Positions 1-12,995 of a stretch of DNA of 64,000 nucleotides are shown here, one piece after another. Below the pieces are notes generated by a model, which searched no databases, had not been told where the DNA came from, and saw only the letters and a program-made list of their open reading frames with translations. The translations under genes and the position numbers were made by a program. Within the stretch, counting starts at the first letter, position 1. The number at the start of each line of letters is the position of its first letter. Source of the DNA: Chaetorhynchus papuensis (taxonomy: Eukaryota > Chordata > Aves > Passeriformes > Rhipiduridae); assembly GCA_013396525.1 (NCBI GenBank), contig VWYX01000759.1, forward strand, positions 62,001 to 126,000. The letters are read 5' to 3'.

Positions 1-583
1 ATTCTGGAATACTGTGAAGTTGGTGAAGGAGCAGGTTGTCTGCCTTGAAAACAAACATTATGTGACCTCTAGTTATAAATCCTTTTTCAGTAAAAGTACC
101 AAGTTTCTGGAGTAACTTAGTTTGTCGGAATTGTTGTAAATGATTGGTTTGTGAATTGTGCAGATGATCTTACCTATGCAGCCTTGTTTTTGACTTTTCT
201 CTGGTTTGTACTGTTATTAAAAGTTTATTGTATTATAGAGCTGTTCAGATATTTTAAATATAAAGATGTATTGTTTCCATAATATAGCTATATGATATAT
301 GTTTAGGTAGTAGATGCATTAATTGGAAAGCTCTGCTTTGATAAACTGACAGTTTGCCTACACTTATAAGCAAAAATCATATTGCTTATTATTGGCTTAA
401 GTCAACAGAGCATCCCTGAGAAGTTAAAATTGGACCAATTATAAAACAGTATAAAATTTGCACTTGTTAAACCACTGGATGTATGTTAGTACTTTTTTAT
501 TTTTTTACTGATTTGAAATTCCTATTTTCATTATGAAATTGCTAGGATTCTTAATTTATGACTGATTTTAAATAAGGTATTCT

Positions 584-602
584 CATTATTATTATTATTA
601 TT
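584..602. repeat. (ATT)n microsatellite
   Basis: About six uninterrupted ATT units, preceded by a TCTC word and followed by TTTGG. It is a simple repeat that could vary in length between individuals. Confidence 0.85.
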
Positions 603-1592
603 TTGGTAATCGTAATGTAAGATGCGGCATGGTTTATGCAAGCAAAAAGCAAATTATTCAACATGAAAACTGGCCTCTTTTTTGAAGGTGTTCCACAAAC
701 CAGCAATATCTGAGAGATTGGCATGTACATACTGCTAGTTCTATTTGCGAGTGGTGTGACAGCTCTTCAACGCTTCACTGCTCTGACTTAGTCACATTGC
801 AAAATTAAAATTCATACGTGGATATTTTCAGAAAAAGTGCCTGATGTACTTCTACAGACACATGAGAACAATCCCTGACAGTTTGTTGTATAAAGCCATA
901 AATGTATATAAATTATGTTAAAAAGGTTTTGTGTCCTTTCTTGTATACAGAGAATGAGATTTGTACCAGGATTCTACTTGTGATTAGTAATCCTTCTACT
1001 GAGATGTTGTCGTAATCACTTTCCTCACCGTGTAATCTTTTTAATGGTGATGATCCCATTTGGACAATCCTGATGGCATTAGCAATTTTATACAGAAAAA
1101 TACCTCATGGTACCAAGTCTTGCCTGGCGAGATGATAACATATTAATGAGCAAACACTAACTACAGAATAGTTAACAAATTTTCCATTACTTGGTATAAA
1201 GGAATTTTTCTCTCTTGGCATTGCTTCTGGATTTGGAACTGTAGCAGGTACAGGAACCTAACAGGGCTGTGTTACCAGTGTTTAATCACAACCTAGTGTG
1301 CTAAAAGTAACTTGTTTACAAGTCTTTGAGACTAAACGCAAGAAGAATCCGTGCCTGACTCCCAGGGCTCACGAGACATCTTTGTGTAGAGATGTGTTGT
1401 TACTGGAAGCTGCACGAAGCAGCAGCAGACCGTGTTCCCAGTGCTTCAACAAGCGTAGTTCAGAGAAAATGACAAGAAGTCATGAAATCGTTTCAGAATG
1501 GGTATTTGTAAGTATAAGCTCTTAATAAAATTGCTATGACATGAGATGGTAATTAGTGTATCAGAATGTTATGTAATACATTATTAAAGAAT

Positions 1593-1605
1593 AAAAAAAA
1601 AAAAA
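1593..1605 (+). repeat. A13 run after poly-A-signal words
   Basis: Thirteen consecutive A residues follow ATTAAA (1583-1588) and an AAT, and are followed directly by CGGGGG. This resembles the tail of a retroposed transcript, but I could not identify a parent gene or target-site duplications. A simple slippage-derived A run is equally possible. Confidence 0.6.
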
Positions 1606-1899
1606 CGGGGGATGTTACCATCCGTCGAACCACAGGAAAGAATTAGTCTTTTAGTCCAAATTACGTGTTAGAACCTAATGCTATTAAATGTGGGAGAGAG
1701 CGGGCCCAAGCCCTCTTGGCCCTCTTTCCCCTGGTTTTTTGCCTCTGCCCCTCCTGAAGTCTGTACCTTTCCTCAGAGTAAGTTTTTTCCTTGCTGAACA
1801 TTTGCCAGCCTGCCCGGTGCTGCTCCTCTTGCAGCCATGCTTTAGGCTGTGGTGATGGGAGCGCTGCTGATGTGAGTAGGGAGAGCAGGAATGTCTTAA

Positions 1900-1933
1900 A
1901 TTTTTTTTTTATTTATTCATTTTTTTAAATTTA
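1900..1933. repeat. T/A-rich low-complexity patch
   Basis: Runs of T interrupted by ATTTATTCA and ending in TTTAAATTT. Low-complexity DNA without other structure. Confidence 0.7.
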
Positions 1934-3194
1934 GATTGTGTTTCAAAACAGAGCTGGAAGAAAGGATGGGAGGCTGCCAAAGCAGACAGCCAATAACACC
2001 CACGCCACAGTTGTCTTGTGAGGCCCAGATCCCTGCTTGCCTGCAGGTGGGGAGGGAGAGGGGTGGCAGAGAGCAGGCTCTAAATGAATTGGTGGCAAAA
2101 AAAATCCAGTTTGATCTTAAAGTGAGCAGAGGTAGACCTAAAGAACATGAAAGAACTAATTGCATGTAAAAATAGAAATATTTAAAGATAGCTAAAAAAT
2201 AATTTCTGCTTGTACTTTGTAGTTCCATCTTTATTTTAGGTTTGCCCTTTTTTTCTTCAGTGTACATTTTGGAAGGGTTTTTGCATGTCAGGGGAAGCTG
2301 AGGATATCTTTCCTGACATTTTCAAAAACCTGACTTCTGGAATGAGAAGGTTGTAAGATCCAAAGATACTCTATTTGGGTGTTCATGACGTTGTTTTTGG
2401 AAAGGGTGCACATCTCTTTGGTACATGACTAGTTACTGCTGTCAGGAGAGATAGTCAAAGCTTGTCTCTTGGGAAGGTACTGGCTAGCAATTTGTGCCAA
2501 TCTGGCAACAAGGGATTTGAATCTGCTGATCAAGCAGGAAAACCTCAAAGCATCTTTGTGTTCTGAGTCAGTTCTACATCATTGTAATAAACATGTTTTT
2601 TGTGCAGAAACATCAACTACTATGTCACCTCAGCTGATAATCCAGTTAAAACTACAAATGACATTAGGTCTTGCAGCCATTTATTGTGCAGCTGGTGTGC
2701 AAAGATGGGATTTGTGAAGATCCTTGGAAGGAATAACTTGCAGTGATCAGTGCCTGTGGTCATGCCCACTGCTGCAATTGCATGCAAATCCCTGTTCATT
2801 ACCTGATTATGTTTTGCTTGGGGTAATGTTCTGGCATGTGCCAAAATGATAGCTAAAATGAGGAGGCAGGGACAGCGCCCCATCTTATTTTATGTTCTTC
2901 TACTTGCTGTTGGACCCTGGGGCGTGCAGAAATTTTGCATGTATTTTTTGCAAGTAAACTTCTTGTGGGGGTGTTTATTACTGAGGTGATGGGAAAAGGG
3001 ATGAGGGCTTCGTGCAGTATAACTGGAGGAGCATTGCAGGAAGCTTCTGAAGGGTGTAATAGGGCTGTGGAGGGAAGAATCAGACAAAGAGCTCTTTCAT
3101 AACTTGGAACCTCAACATTTTACATCCTTCCTGTCTGCTCATCTGCAGTTGCTCATGCCATCCTTAAATGAAGAGACTTTTCCAGGCAAGATGA

Positions 3195-3490
3195 GTTGAA
3201 TGTTGGTCTCTTCTCCTAAGTAACAAGAAAAAAGAGGAAATGGCCTCAAGTTGCCCCAGGGGAGATTTAGTTTGGATATTAGGAAAAATTTCTTCACCAA
3301 AAGGTTGTCAAGCATTGGAACAGGCTGTCCAGGGAAGTGGTTGAGTCACCATGCCTGGAGGTATTTAAAAGCTGTGTAGATGAGTTACTTAGGGACGTGG
3401 TTTAGTGGTGGACTTGGCAGTGCTGAGTTAATGGTTGGGCTTGATGATCTTAAAGCTCTTTTCCAACCTAAATAATTCTCTGATTCTATG
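3195..3490 (+). mobile_element. CR1 LINE, 5'-truncated 3' end
   Basis: This is the last part of an avian CR1 retrotransposon, in sense on the + strand. Recognisable blocks in order are TGGTCTCTTCTCC, then AGTTGCCCCAGGGGAG, ATTTCTTCACC, ATTGGAACAGGCTGTCCAGG, GGAGGTATTTAAAAG, a GGTTTAGTGGTGGACTTGG block, GATGATCTTAAAG, CTTTTCCAACCTAAA, and the terminal GATTCTATGG. These encode the C-terminal end of ORF2 plus the 3' UTR, but indels break the frame. It is severely 5'-truncated, as most CR1 copies are. Divergence from my memory of the family is modest, so this belongs to the younger layer. Left boundary is approximate to about 10 bases; the right end is clear. Confidence 0.9.
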
Positions 3491-4844
3491 GTTGTGTTTC
3501 TTTCTCAGTACCCTAGAGTGACACTACCTGAGCAGGCAACAGCCCAGACCTTGCACAAGAGCCTTGCTGGGCTTCCAGGGAACTGTGTTTGGCAGGAATG
3601 TCTGAATTGTTTCTGAAATATTCAATCAACTTCAGTCAAGTCAGCAGAATTCATGGAAAAGCCCATTATAAAATTGTACATGCATTGGAAAGAGGGGGAG
3701 AGATGAGAAATTCTGGGATGGTGAAGCATGTTACGTGGTTGTTTTAAAGGGTGAAGAAGACTGGATTGCTCTGGGGAAAGGGCTGATGTTGCAAATAAAA
3801 GAGCTTTCTTTTTGTTGTATTTTGAAGCTGTGTCCAGTAGTAACCACAGACAGCACAAAATCCTGGCCTGAGTTGTTGCTTCAGTTTTTTGACCAGGTGA
3901 AAACAAGTGGTGAGCTGTGAAACCCTGTGAGTACTGGAGTTTCATTTCACGAGTCCAAATAAGTTACCACTTCCTGCTCCTCCCTTTCGTCCTCCTTCCC
4001 CCCACCGATTTACAGCAGTTGAGTGTTCCTGTTTGGTTGGGGTTTTTTTATTCACCCCGCTCAGAGAAGTTGGACTAGGCAAGGCTCTGTGTCCTTCTTT
4101 CATTCCCCACAATGACAGCTGAGCTGTGCTAAGAAAGTTTTTTCCTCCTCCTTCCTCAGCCCATAAAACAGATCTCTCCATTTAACACTCAAATGACCCT
4201 CTAAGCCAAAGTTCATTCCCAGGAGCCATCACCCATTCCTGGATGACTCCGGGAGCCCTTGGAGGTGGCGAGTTTTGTCTGCTCGTGGCTCTCCTGCTGG
4301 GGGGCTTCTAAATTGAAAATAGCCTGGAGATGGCAGGGGAGTCCCTAGGAAAGGGGCTTGTCTTGGAGCCATTCAGCTGTTTCACTGCTGGCCCTGTCTC
4401 ACCCAGCCTCAGCGTCCTATAACCCTCTCACTGACCCCTGTTGGTTTGCAAGGCAGGGCTTTCACAAGAGGCCTTTCTGAGTAGGGTTTCCACGTCTTGT
4501 TCTGCTATGGGCAAACCCTTCTGGTATAAGCACATCTGTCTGGAAGTTTATTTTCAGCATAAAATACGAAATACAGCACTCTTTCCTACAGACTCCTTGA
4601 GCAGCTGACTATCTCCATCCTCATGGTCCTGGTGTGGTAGGTACAGAAAGGCAAGAGCCTGCTTTTGACTGAGAAGAATGCCAGGCAGATGGGGCTAGTG
4701 GTGACTAATTATCCTGAATATGCTGGACTCCAACTGCTGGGGTCCTGCTGCTCAAATAGGTCCAGATGTATTAAGTTTAAAAAGTGATGATGCTGGTCTT
4801 TGCAAGAGGTTTCAGCATATTTTGTGACTAGCTGACAAACCAGC
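3491..4844. other. Unique noncoding stretch
   Basis: No gene or mobile element recognised. A pyrimidine-rich tract (CTCC/TTCC/CCCC words) covers about 3969-4004. The short open frames (61-107 codons) lack any recognisable domain or codon-use signal. Confidence 0.5.
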
Positions 4845-5580
4845 AGACATGATTAAGTGTTGATAAATGTGGAATAATGCACAGGGAGAAGGAGAAAGTG
4901 AGTCTAGCACATACGGATCCATAATGAACTGTGGATGAGGCATTTCCACCATGAGAAGGATCTTAAGAGTCATTGAAAAGATTTCTTGCAAGTCTCAGCT
5001 CACCATTAGCTGTGGACAAAAAACCCACTGGAGAAATAATAGTAGGACTGGCAGAGTCCATAGCAAGCATTAAATAGCAGGAAGGATGAGTGAGGGTGGG
5101 TATAGATGAGGTGACAGGGGTTTGTAAAACTGGGTGCTGTGGAGAAGGTGAATGGGAAGTGATTAATCAGTATTTCTTGTGACACAATTGGAGGCACCCA
5201 ATGAAATGATCAGGCAGCAGATTCAAAACAAACAAGAGGAAGTACTTCTTCACACAGCACATTATTAAAATTTGGAACTCATTGCCATGGGATGTGGTGG
5301 AGGCCAAAAGTATAAATGGATTCAAAAAAAGATTATACAAATTAATAGAAGATACGTCCATCAGGGGCTACTAAACACAATGGTCCGGATGTGGCCTCTA
5401 GCTCAGGAAGTCTCTAAATGGCCAGTTGCTGGAAGCTTGGAGCATGTACCAGGGAAGGGATTACTCAGTCCGTGGCCCGTCCCTTATGCTATTTTCTCCT
5501 CTGCATCTGCTGCTGGCCACTATCAGTGACTGGATATTGTTGTAAGTGGACCTTTTGATCTGACCTACAAGGGTTGTCTG
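4845..5580 (+). mobile_element. Old diverged CR1/L3-like LINE fragment
   Basis: An older CR1-clade element in sense orientation, of the type shared with turtles and other amniotes rather than the young avian subfamilies. Blocks match the family in order: GATAAATGTGGAATAATGCAC (about 4860), AAGGATCTTAAGAGTCATTG (4960-4979), then after an apparent internal deletion ACACAATTGGAGGCACCCAATG (5182), GCAGATTCAAAACAAACAAG (about 5217-5236), AGTACTTCTTCACACAGCAC, GGAACTCATTGCCATGGGATG, GCCAAAAGTATAAATGG, ACGTCCATCAGGGGCTACT, a GGGATTACTCAG block, GGCCACTATCAGTGAC and TGGACCTTTTGATCTGAC. Multiple stops and indels leave no usable frame. Both ends are approximate. Confidence is high that it is CR1-clade and lower for the subfamily. 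Confidence 0.8.
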
Positions 5581-7457
5581 CAGAGTCTTAATTATGCTGG
5601 GAATAAGTACAGCCAGAAACAGATGCCTGGCACCCTTTTGTGAGGAGGTTTCAAACATCCACGAGTCCCTTTCCAACTCTCTGTCAGTGGTCATGGACAT
5701 TGTGTTGGGTGTCTTGCTTGATACCTCTCACCGAGAGGCATCAACTGAGATTATGCTCTCAACATTGTAAGCTGTGATGTAACAAATGCAAAATATCTAG
5801 TTAGATTTTTAAGCTTTTGGGGCAGAAAAAAAATGCACAGGTATTTGTCAGAGGAAGACAGAGCGGGGAGAAATAAAATCTCTGTTCATCCCCAGCAGCT
5901 CTTCCCTAGCAGCCCTATGGAGGCTGTGCTAAGGGCAGGGATAAGACAGTGTGTTCCAAATCCATCCTCCCTCCCACAGCCATGACTAGAGCACTTTTTT
6001 TTTACTCTGTTGGCCAGTAAGGGGTTAAAGTCATTCATGTGGGCATTTGAAAGCCTTTCAAAGATACTCAACAGTGATGCTGGACAGTGAGCCAAGCAGC
6101 ACTGGTCTAGAAGTAGTGGTGTGTCAGTGGCAGGAGGCTCTCCAGTGCTGCTAGCCGCAGTCAGCCAGAGAAATATGTGTGAAATGTGAATTTTTACTGC
6201 TTTTTAAAGATCTAAATGATGTAGAATGGAATTCCAGTGGAGGACAGAACAGCATTTTCTTGCCAGATCCATAGTTTGAGCTCTTTGGATGTTAAGAGAA
6301 TGACACCAGGCTTATTAACTGACAGTGTCTAAGAAATGCTGAACTAAAGATGAAGGAGAGGTAAGTCTTACCCTGCCCAAAGCCAAACCAGCCCATTATA
6401 GGACTTCATGTGAAGAGACACTGAGTAGACATTGCAACTGAGTCTTGAATGCCAGCAGCTATAAATACTGTGTGAGAGTGAATTTATGCTGTAGCTCACC
6501 AGTCAACATGCAGGAAATCACAGACTTCACTCAAGTGTTGAAAATATAATGCTAATGGACTTCCATATGCATTGCAAACGTAGCTTTCTTTCCTTAGATC
6601 TGTGTCCAAAGCTGCTTCCTCTGTGAAGCTTTGAAATGTGAAGTCTGATCAATGCTGACTGTTCTCAAAACATTCAAAAAGAATTTTTAAGAAAGCTGTC
6701 ACCTCTGTATGTTCCTCTTCAAGACTGAGTGTTTATTTTCTCTAAATTTCCACTTTTAAAAGGAAAGGGAGATACCTAAACCTCCATTAATGCAAACTGT
6801 AAGGTGTTTAAATTAACTTAATGTTTGGTACCTCAACTGACTGAAATCTGGACTTTTTAATGTATTTCAAATTGAATAATAGAGAACCATGCATTTTATA
6901 AAGCACTGTTAGGCTTTATTATCAAGCAGATCCATTCCCTCTTCTGCGTCTTTTCTCCCCCACCTTCTCCTTGGTGATAGGTTTGGCAATGGTTTGGGGA
7001 CACCCAAATCATGGGTGCAATGTCAGCATCTGGGCATCCAGAGTTCCTTCCTGTTTGTATTGGCATCAGCTCTTATTTAGAAGCTCTTCTTTTGTGTGCT
7101 TTGATTTAGCAGTGTTTGCAAGGTGTGGAGCACTTTCCAAACAGGATGAAAACATTCCTGTTTCTGAAGTGCTTGCAACTGACGATTTGTAGTAAGTAAT
7201 ATTTTTGTATGACTGGTTCTGAGGGCTTCTGTGTCTCTCCTAAAATTTTCCTAGTTTGTCCTGTGCCCTGTTTTGACTGCATTAGCCATTGGCAACGTTA
7301 AGATGTGTTGAGGTCATTATGAGAACTTCAGGAAGTTCTCTGCCGCCCACTCCAGAAGCTGCCCAGATACTCTGTGGCTATTGCAAACGCAAAGTGAAAC
7401 AGGTGAGCCTACTCTCTCTGAATTAAAGTTAATTTGGAGGTGATGTGTATCAACTAC

Positions 7458-7490
7458 TTTTTTTTAAAATTTATTTTTATTTATTTTTTT
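7458..7490. repeat. T/A-rich low-complexity patch
   Basis: A run of T followed by AAAATTTATTTTTATTTATT and a further T run. Simple low-complexity DNA. Confidence 0.75.
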
Positions 7491-9018
7491 CCCATCATGT
7501 GCAATGATCTGCTGGTATTTACTCAGTCGCTTACTACAGCTTTGTGGAGAAATTATGACTTCTTGCACCTTTAGCGGGGGTAAAGGGAACCCAGAACACA
7601 GCTGACCATGACAGCTCCCTTATTCACTGTTACTGTGCATCCTCATAATTTTGAGGAAGACCTCAAAATTCCATAATTTAAGAGGCAGTTGCATACCAAC
7701 ATCCCAGTTGCCTTTTGTGCGTTAGTTAACTGAGTGATGATACAAAGCTGTTTCTGGCAGCCAAGGGGATGGAATCCAGCTGGCGCAGGGTCTCAGTCAG
7801 CCAGCCCTGCACGCTCTGCGTTCCTGGGGCTGCTGTGCTAATTGCTGGAATGTGGCTCCTACCCACGGCACAAGGGGAGAGCACGAGCCCTGGCCAGCCA
7901 AGGCTTGCCTATCCCATTGCCAAACCCATGGCTGCCCCCAGCTCCAAAGGCTGCTGTGCTTTAGGTAAGTGGCTGCTGCTTCACAAGCACCTGTGAGCTG
8001 CCCACAGAGGGCCCTCCCTGCTGATGGCTGCATGTGGCACCGGTTTTATGGGGTTTTTTTAAGGGTTTGGTTTACCCAGCTGGAAAATACTCATAAAAGG
8101 GAAGATGCAGGGAGGATGATCTCTGATTCTGTGTGTTCAGGTTCTTAAAGGCTTTAGTGGTGCAGACGTAATAAATTGTGCTCAACAGCTGCAAGAGCAA
8201 CCTCTAACTTCAGTGGCACTGGAAACCGTAGGAAGACAGCATCTGTGTTTACTAGGGGTGTTCTCTATCTGTTTAAAAGATGATCCAGTTCTCTAGGGGA
8301 CTGTCATGTTTTTTTACAGCAGTAGTGTTTTAAAAATTCGTAAGTGTGATTTCTTTTAAAGTCAAGATACATTAACCATATTTGAAAATTATTTGCTTAT
8401 ATCTCACTTGAGAAAGGATTCTGATATAGCAATAGGAACATACTTAATGACATATTTTGACTTTTTTTTTTCAAGACAAGACAAAAATACTGCTCTGATC
8501 AGTGAATTTAAATTAAAAAAAAATACTCTCTATTCCTTCATGTTCTTTTAGCTTATCGAAAACTCTGAAACACATTTTATCTATACATTTGAACAAGGGA
8601 CATCTTAGTTCCTAGGTTTGTGTGGAGAAATACTCGACTTGCTTTTAATATGGCACGGTCCTAAAGAAATCAAATGTTGTAGAGCACAGATATAAACATA
8701 CTCCTTGACAGATGATGGAAACCGTGGAGGGCTGGGCTTCTGAGTACCTGTTTTTTATTACATTCCTATGGTCCTCAACTCTTTGAAGAGTTTTATACTC
8801 CTGCTTATCAGCACTGTATGTGGTAGAATGGGGTCCCACCTGACTGAGTGTTGGAAAAACCTTCTTCAGGAAGCCATTTTTGCTTTGCAGTCTCTATGGT
8901 CTTTGTTGTGAAAAGGGAAACAGGCTGGGAAAAGGGGAAACAAGTAAATGGATGGGATAGAATACTGGCAATCAGTGTTATGATCCAAGTCTTTCATATT
9001 TGATTTTGATGGGTTTAG

Positions 9019-9137
9019 TAAGAAAGAAGCTAAGGGGAAGGAAAACCAGAAGGATGTGAGTTGCAGAAAGGAAGGAAGGTAAATGAAAGGAGATTGGGAG
9101 AGGAGGACCAGGTGGAAAAAGAAATGGCAAAGGACAG
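9019..9137 (+). repeat. Purine-rich tract
   Basis: A stretch of about 120 bases made mostly of A and G on the + strand, with GGAAGGAA-type words and few pyrimidine interruptions. It resembles an old decayed GA/GGAA simple repeat. No function is implied. Confidence 0.5.
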
Positions 9138-12100
9138 ACTTAGTTGCTGGTCAGTGCACAACAGAGAGACAGGGAGAGTTATCAGTCATCTGAACCAGTG
9201 GCTGGGCAAGATGTACCTGGTCTGAGAGTTGCTGTAGTGCAGAGAGCCAGCAAAAATTGCTGGGAGATCATGTTCTCAGTCACACGTTCAGGCAAAGCAG
9301 CTTCTCATCCCCTTTGTGCAATGTGACAGTGTGTGGTCTTTCTGCCAAAGCTGATAAAGCAAGCCAAAGCAGTCAGCTTCATTGAGGTATTCATAGCTAA
9401 GTGAATAACTATGTAATACTATGGAGTCTATTTAAAGTCTTGTATAAAATGAGTTGTCTGGACTACATATGGAGAGTATTTGGCCACCAGGCTGCTGGGA
9501 AACAGCTCCTTGAGGAGTCATGAATGGAATTCGTGTAGCTGATCAGGTGTGAACCATAAATGCGAGCACATTGTCAGTAATTGTGAGAGTCTGACATCAG
9601 GTAGAGACATTGTCCGTGCAAGCTTGGAACCAGTGGAATCGAAATGAGGCAGATGGCAATGGAATTGGAGGTTTTTCAGAACGAAAAGCAGTCTTCAGAA
9701 GACAAAATGTTTCCTGAATCCCTAGGGCTACAAGCAGGCATATACCCTGGGCTTTGTTTCTAAGACATCAAATCTCTTCTCAGTTTCTGCTAAATTCGTC
9801 TTTGCTTGCTATATTAGCTTCTAAATCTATCACCTGTTTGCTCACAGGGCTGGGGTGGAGCAGGTGAGTTTGTGGTGTCTAGATAGACAGTCTCAAGAAA
9901 ATGGTGGGTGCATGCACACCTCAAAGACCTGTTGTCAAGGCTGGTTTTCTTTAGGGAAGCTGGAAATGGGATTCATCTGGCCAAGTGCTGAGTTTTGGGA
10001 CAAGGCTGTCAGTTGTCTGCTAACCAGCAGTCACCTGCAAAAACAAACAGCTGAGACACACCTTTCAGCTCCAGCCAAACCCAACACCGTCTGTGGCTCC
10101 ACGTTAGTGACTACAGAGCCTCAGAGACTCTGGCTACTTGTCCTGACCCTTGTGCTGACCATGCAGGGGAGCTGCTCAGGAACCAGCCCAGGGAGCTGAT
10201 TCAGCCAAAACATAACATGCCAGAAAAGACGGCTTGGAAATGACAGAGTTAGCAGCTGTGGCTAAGAGATGGAGCTGTGCTAGGTCAGCACTCCCTCCAA
10301 AGAAAGGCACAAAGAAACCCAGGCATTAATAGCCAGCCTAAAAGGCAGATGTTGAGACCTACACCACTGACTGTACCTGTGAACACCAGTGGTAGAGAGC
10401 ACTGGCCAAGCAAGAAAGTTTTCACTTCTGTGAAACCCTGAAGGATCATGCTTTAAATATTTCTTCCATGTCAGTTCAATTTTTTTTCCTCTGCAAAGCC
10501 AGGTCCATTTGATTTACAGAACTACAAACAATGCTTCTGCACTAGAAACTTTGGAATAATTTCATTTTTTTATCCTGTTGCCAACCTATTTCAGTTGTGA
10601 GTGACCTGGCTGCAGCTAAAAAAATGCTGAAGACAAAACTGGAACATGGTTGTGGATTTAGCAACTTAAATTTTCCAACAAATGCAGTAAGGCATGCCTG
10701 ACTTGGGGTCTAAACTTAATCCTGGTGTGGAAAGTCCCCAGTGCTTCTTTTTTCAATTCAGGTCTGGGAGGTCTAGCCCCACTTATGATTCTAGCCACAT
10801 TCCCATTTATTTGAGAGAGTTCGTGACAATTGACATATCCTCTCCACCCACTCTCCCAGCCTCTGGTAGCTCTGCTTTGCAGTTTAGGCCCCTACAGAAA
10901 CTAGCAGAAACCAACATCTGCCTAATTTGCAGTATAGAAAGATTTCTAAGAGGCCCTTTACTTTTAGACATAGATGGATCTGTGCAACGTAAGACTGTCT
11001 GCAACATAGTCTGATGCTCAAGTTTACTCTTAGCTCCTCATAATAATTTTGAAGAAAAAAGTCTGTTTGGAGGAGAAGGTTGAGACTTTTTCCTTCTCCC
11101 ATTACTTTCCTTTGGTTTTGGTCTGCGCAGTGTTGTTAGTATTTTTTGAGCCTGTGGTTGGTATACTGAGGGTTTCACTGGCAGAGAGCTGGGCTTCTCC
11201 TTGTGATGGCCAAGGGCTTCACAACCAGGTGTAGCAAGCTGCAGTTTCCAGTCCAACACCCTGTCCTAACTTTGGCTTTCGTGGCTTTGTGATAAGGCAT
11301 GAGCATGCCCATAACACATCATACTTGAAATAGGTCACAGTTGAGATATTTTGCTGTGCTTTTATTAAACTGGCTGATGTCCCCAGTTTGAACTGTCTGG
11401 TTCTAGCAATAAAACTCAGCAGCTGCGAAGACTATCAGGTGCTGAGGGACCTTTAAGCATGGGTTAAGCCTGATGTCTTTAAGGCTGAGATGTTCAGCTT
11501 TGGAGACTTCATGCCATAAAACTGCATTTGTTGGAAAATTTAAGCTGCTAAATCCAGAAATGTGTTCCAGTTTTAAGGTCTCAGCTTCAGCATTTGTTTA
11601 GCTTCCAGCCATCTCACTTTTAACTGAAACAGGCTGGTAAAATTACAAAAAAGAAAAAAAAGAATTACTCCAGAGCTTCTATACCATGTCCCCAAACCTA
11701 TGGGCCTACCTACCTATTTCACAGGAGATGTTAGGAAGTTAGTTAATGACAGCTTATAAATATTTTGAGTTCTCCAGATGAAAATACGTATGAATGCCTA
11801 AATGTTGTTTCCACAGAGGCTGTTTACTTAGGGTGGAGCTTCCCCCTCACCTCTGTGCACACCATAAAATGGAGGTCTGTATGTGCAAGAGCCTTGCACG
11901 GGGAAACTAGAGGAGCCCTTTGGCCATCCCCTGATATTTTCAAGGAACTGGGCTGGTAAACACAGCAGATGCTTAAGCTAACTTGGAGTTTTGGACTCAA
12001 AGCAAACACAGGGTTAAAAAAGTGCCTAAAAAACTCCTTGTCTTGCAATCTTTTTTTTCTGGTTCTGTTTTGTTTTGTCACCTGGCACGACAGAAAGTGA

Positions 12101-12995
12101 CCAGACGTCCTCTACTCTGAGCAACTTTTCTTAGTAACACTATCCTCTCTCCATGTGTCAGCTCGACCATTTGTCAGTGGATGAGATTCTTGTTAGGCAG
12201 CTGTTCTTACTTGGTTTAACAGTGACCCAACAAATCTGAGTTTTCTGCAGGACTGAAGAACAGATTTCACTTGATAGTCTGAAAATAGCCATGCCACTTT
12301 CTATTTCTTTTCCCATTGCTCTATTATCTTTGTTCCTAGGGCGGCCAGGATAGTGAGAGTCCCAGACCCAAACTAGCATGGACAGGTTAAGCTGATTGTT
12401 TGCTTCTTGGTCACATATGGGACTGTAATAGCCCTTGGCTGGATTTCAGAAAGCAAAGGTGTGCAATTCAGTGGCAACTCCACCCCAGACAGAGATGAGG
12501 GAATTATTCTCCCTAATTTACAATAGCGAGAGCAAGCGTTCCCTCCCACAAAGTTGCAACACAAGATGTGAACTGGCCCAGGTAACTCCTGCCTTTCATT
12601 CGGCCTCTGCTTCTCACCAAGGCGGAACCTGAAGAGCAGAAAAACAAGCAGCAGGTGTGAATGTTTTCATTAGAGATGCTAGGCCAGCATTTGTAGGTAT
12701 CTTCTTAAAAAATCTCCATTTTTGCCAGGAGCACGGACAAACCAAGAACTGTTGGCAAAACCTTATGTCTAGTTACTGAGAAAAACAATTTAAGTGGTAT
12801 TTTTTGATGTGTTTCTGCTGTTGTTCCTGTCCCTTTAGGCTGAGGAAAATGGTCACTGCTTCACAGGGGATCAGTAAACAGTATCAACTAACTTTGCCAA
12901 TTTTTTTAATACTATGTCAACAAACTGGTGACTCTTCACAACTCTAAGTGTCTAGACGTAAATTGCTGCTGTGCTAAAGCAAGGATCTACTTGGT

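Larger units (their letters stand above)
1..3194. other. Unique noncoding stretch, AT-rich, possible UTR or retroposed tail
   Basis: No convincing coding region is seen. The first 1.6 kb is AT-rich and carries several poly-A-signal-like words: ATTAAA near 215, AATAAA at 1524-1529, and ATTAAA at 1583-1588 followed by a run of 13 A at 1593-1605. This could be the 3' untranslated part of a gene lying to the left, or the tail of an old retroposed copy, but nothing identifies a gene. A short ATT microsatellite lies at 584-602 and a T/A-rich low-complexity patch at 1900-1933. From about 1640 to 3194 the sequence is ordinary unique DNA with no feature I can name. The open frames present (75-116 codons) have no recognisable domain. 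Confidence 0.4.
5581..12995. other. Unique noncoding stretch (7.4 kb)
   Basis: No gene, RNA gene or clear mobile element is recognised. It holds a T/A low-complexity patch at 7458-7490, a small hairpin at 7647-7670 and a mostly purine tract at about 9019-9137. Open frames up to 114 codons (9855-10199) have no recognisable domains, no neighbouring splice-phased partners that I can see, and overlap frames on the other strand, so I treat them as chance. Confidence 0.5.

Noticed and set aside
7647..7670. Perfect 10-bp hairpin AATTTTGAGG / CCTCAAAATT with AAGA loop
   Set aside because: About one such stem (10 bp, short loop) is expected by chance in 64 kb, and pairing does not extend outward.
9855..10199. 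114-codon plus-strand frame ending in a serine/leucine-rich stretch
   Set aside because: No recognisable homology or signal peptide near its start; no partner exons visible.
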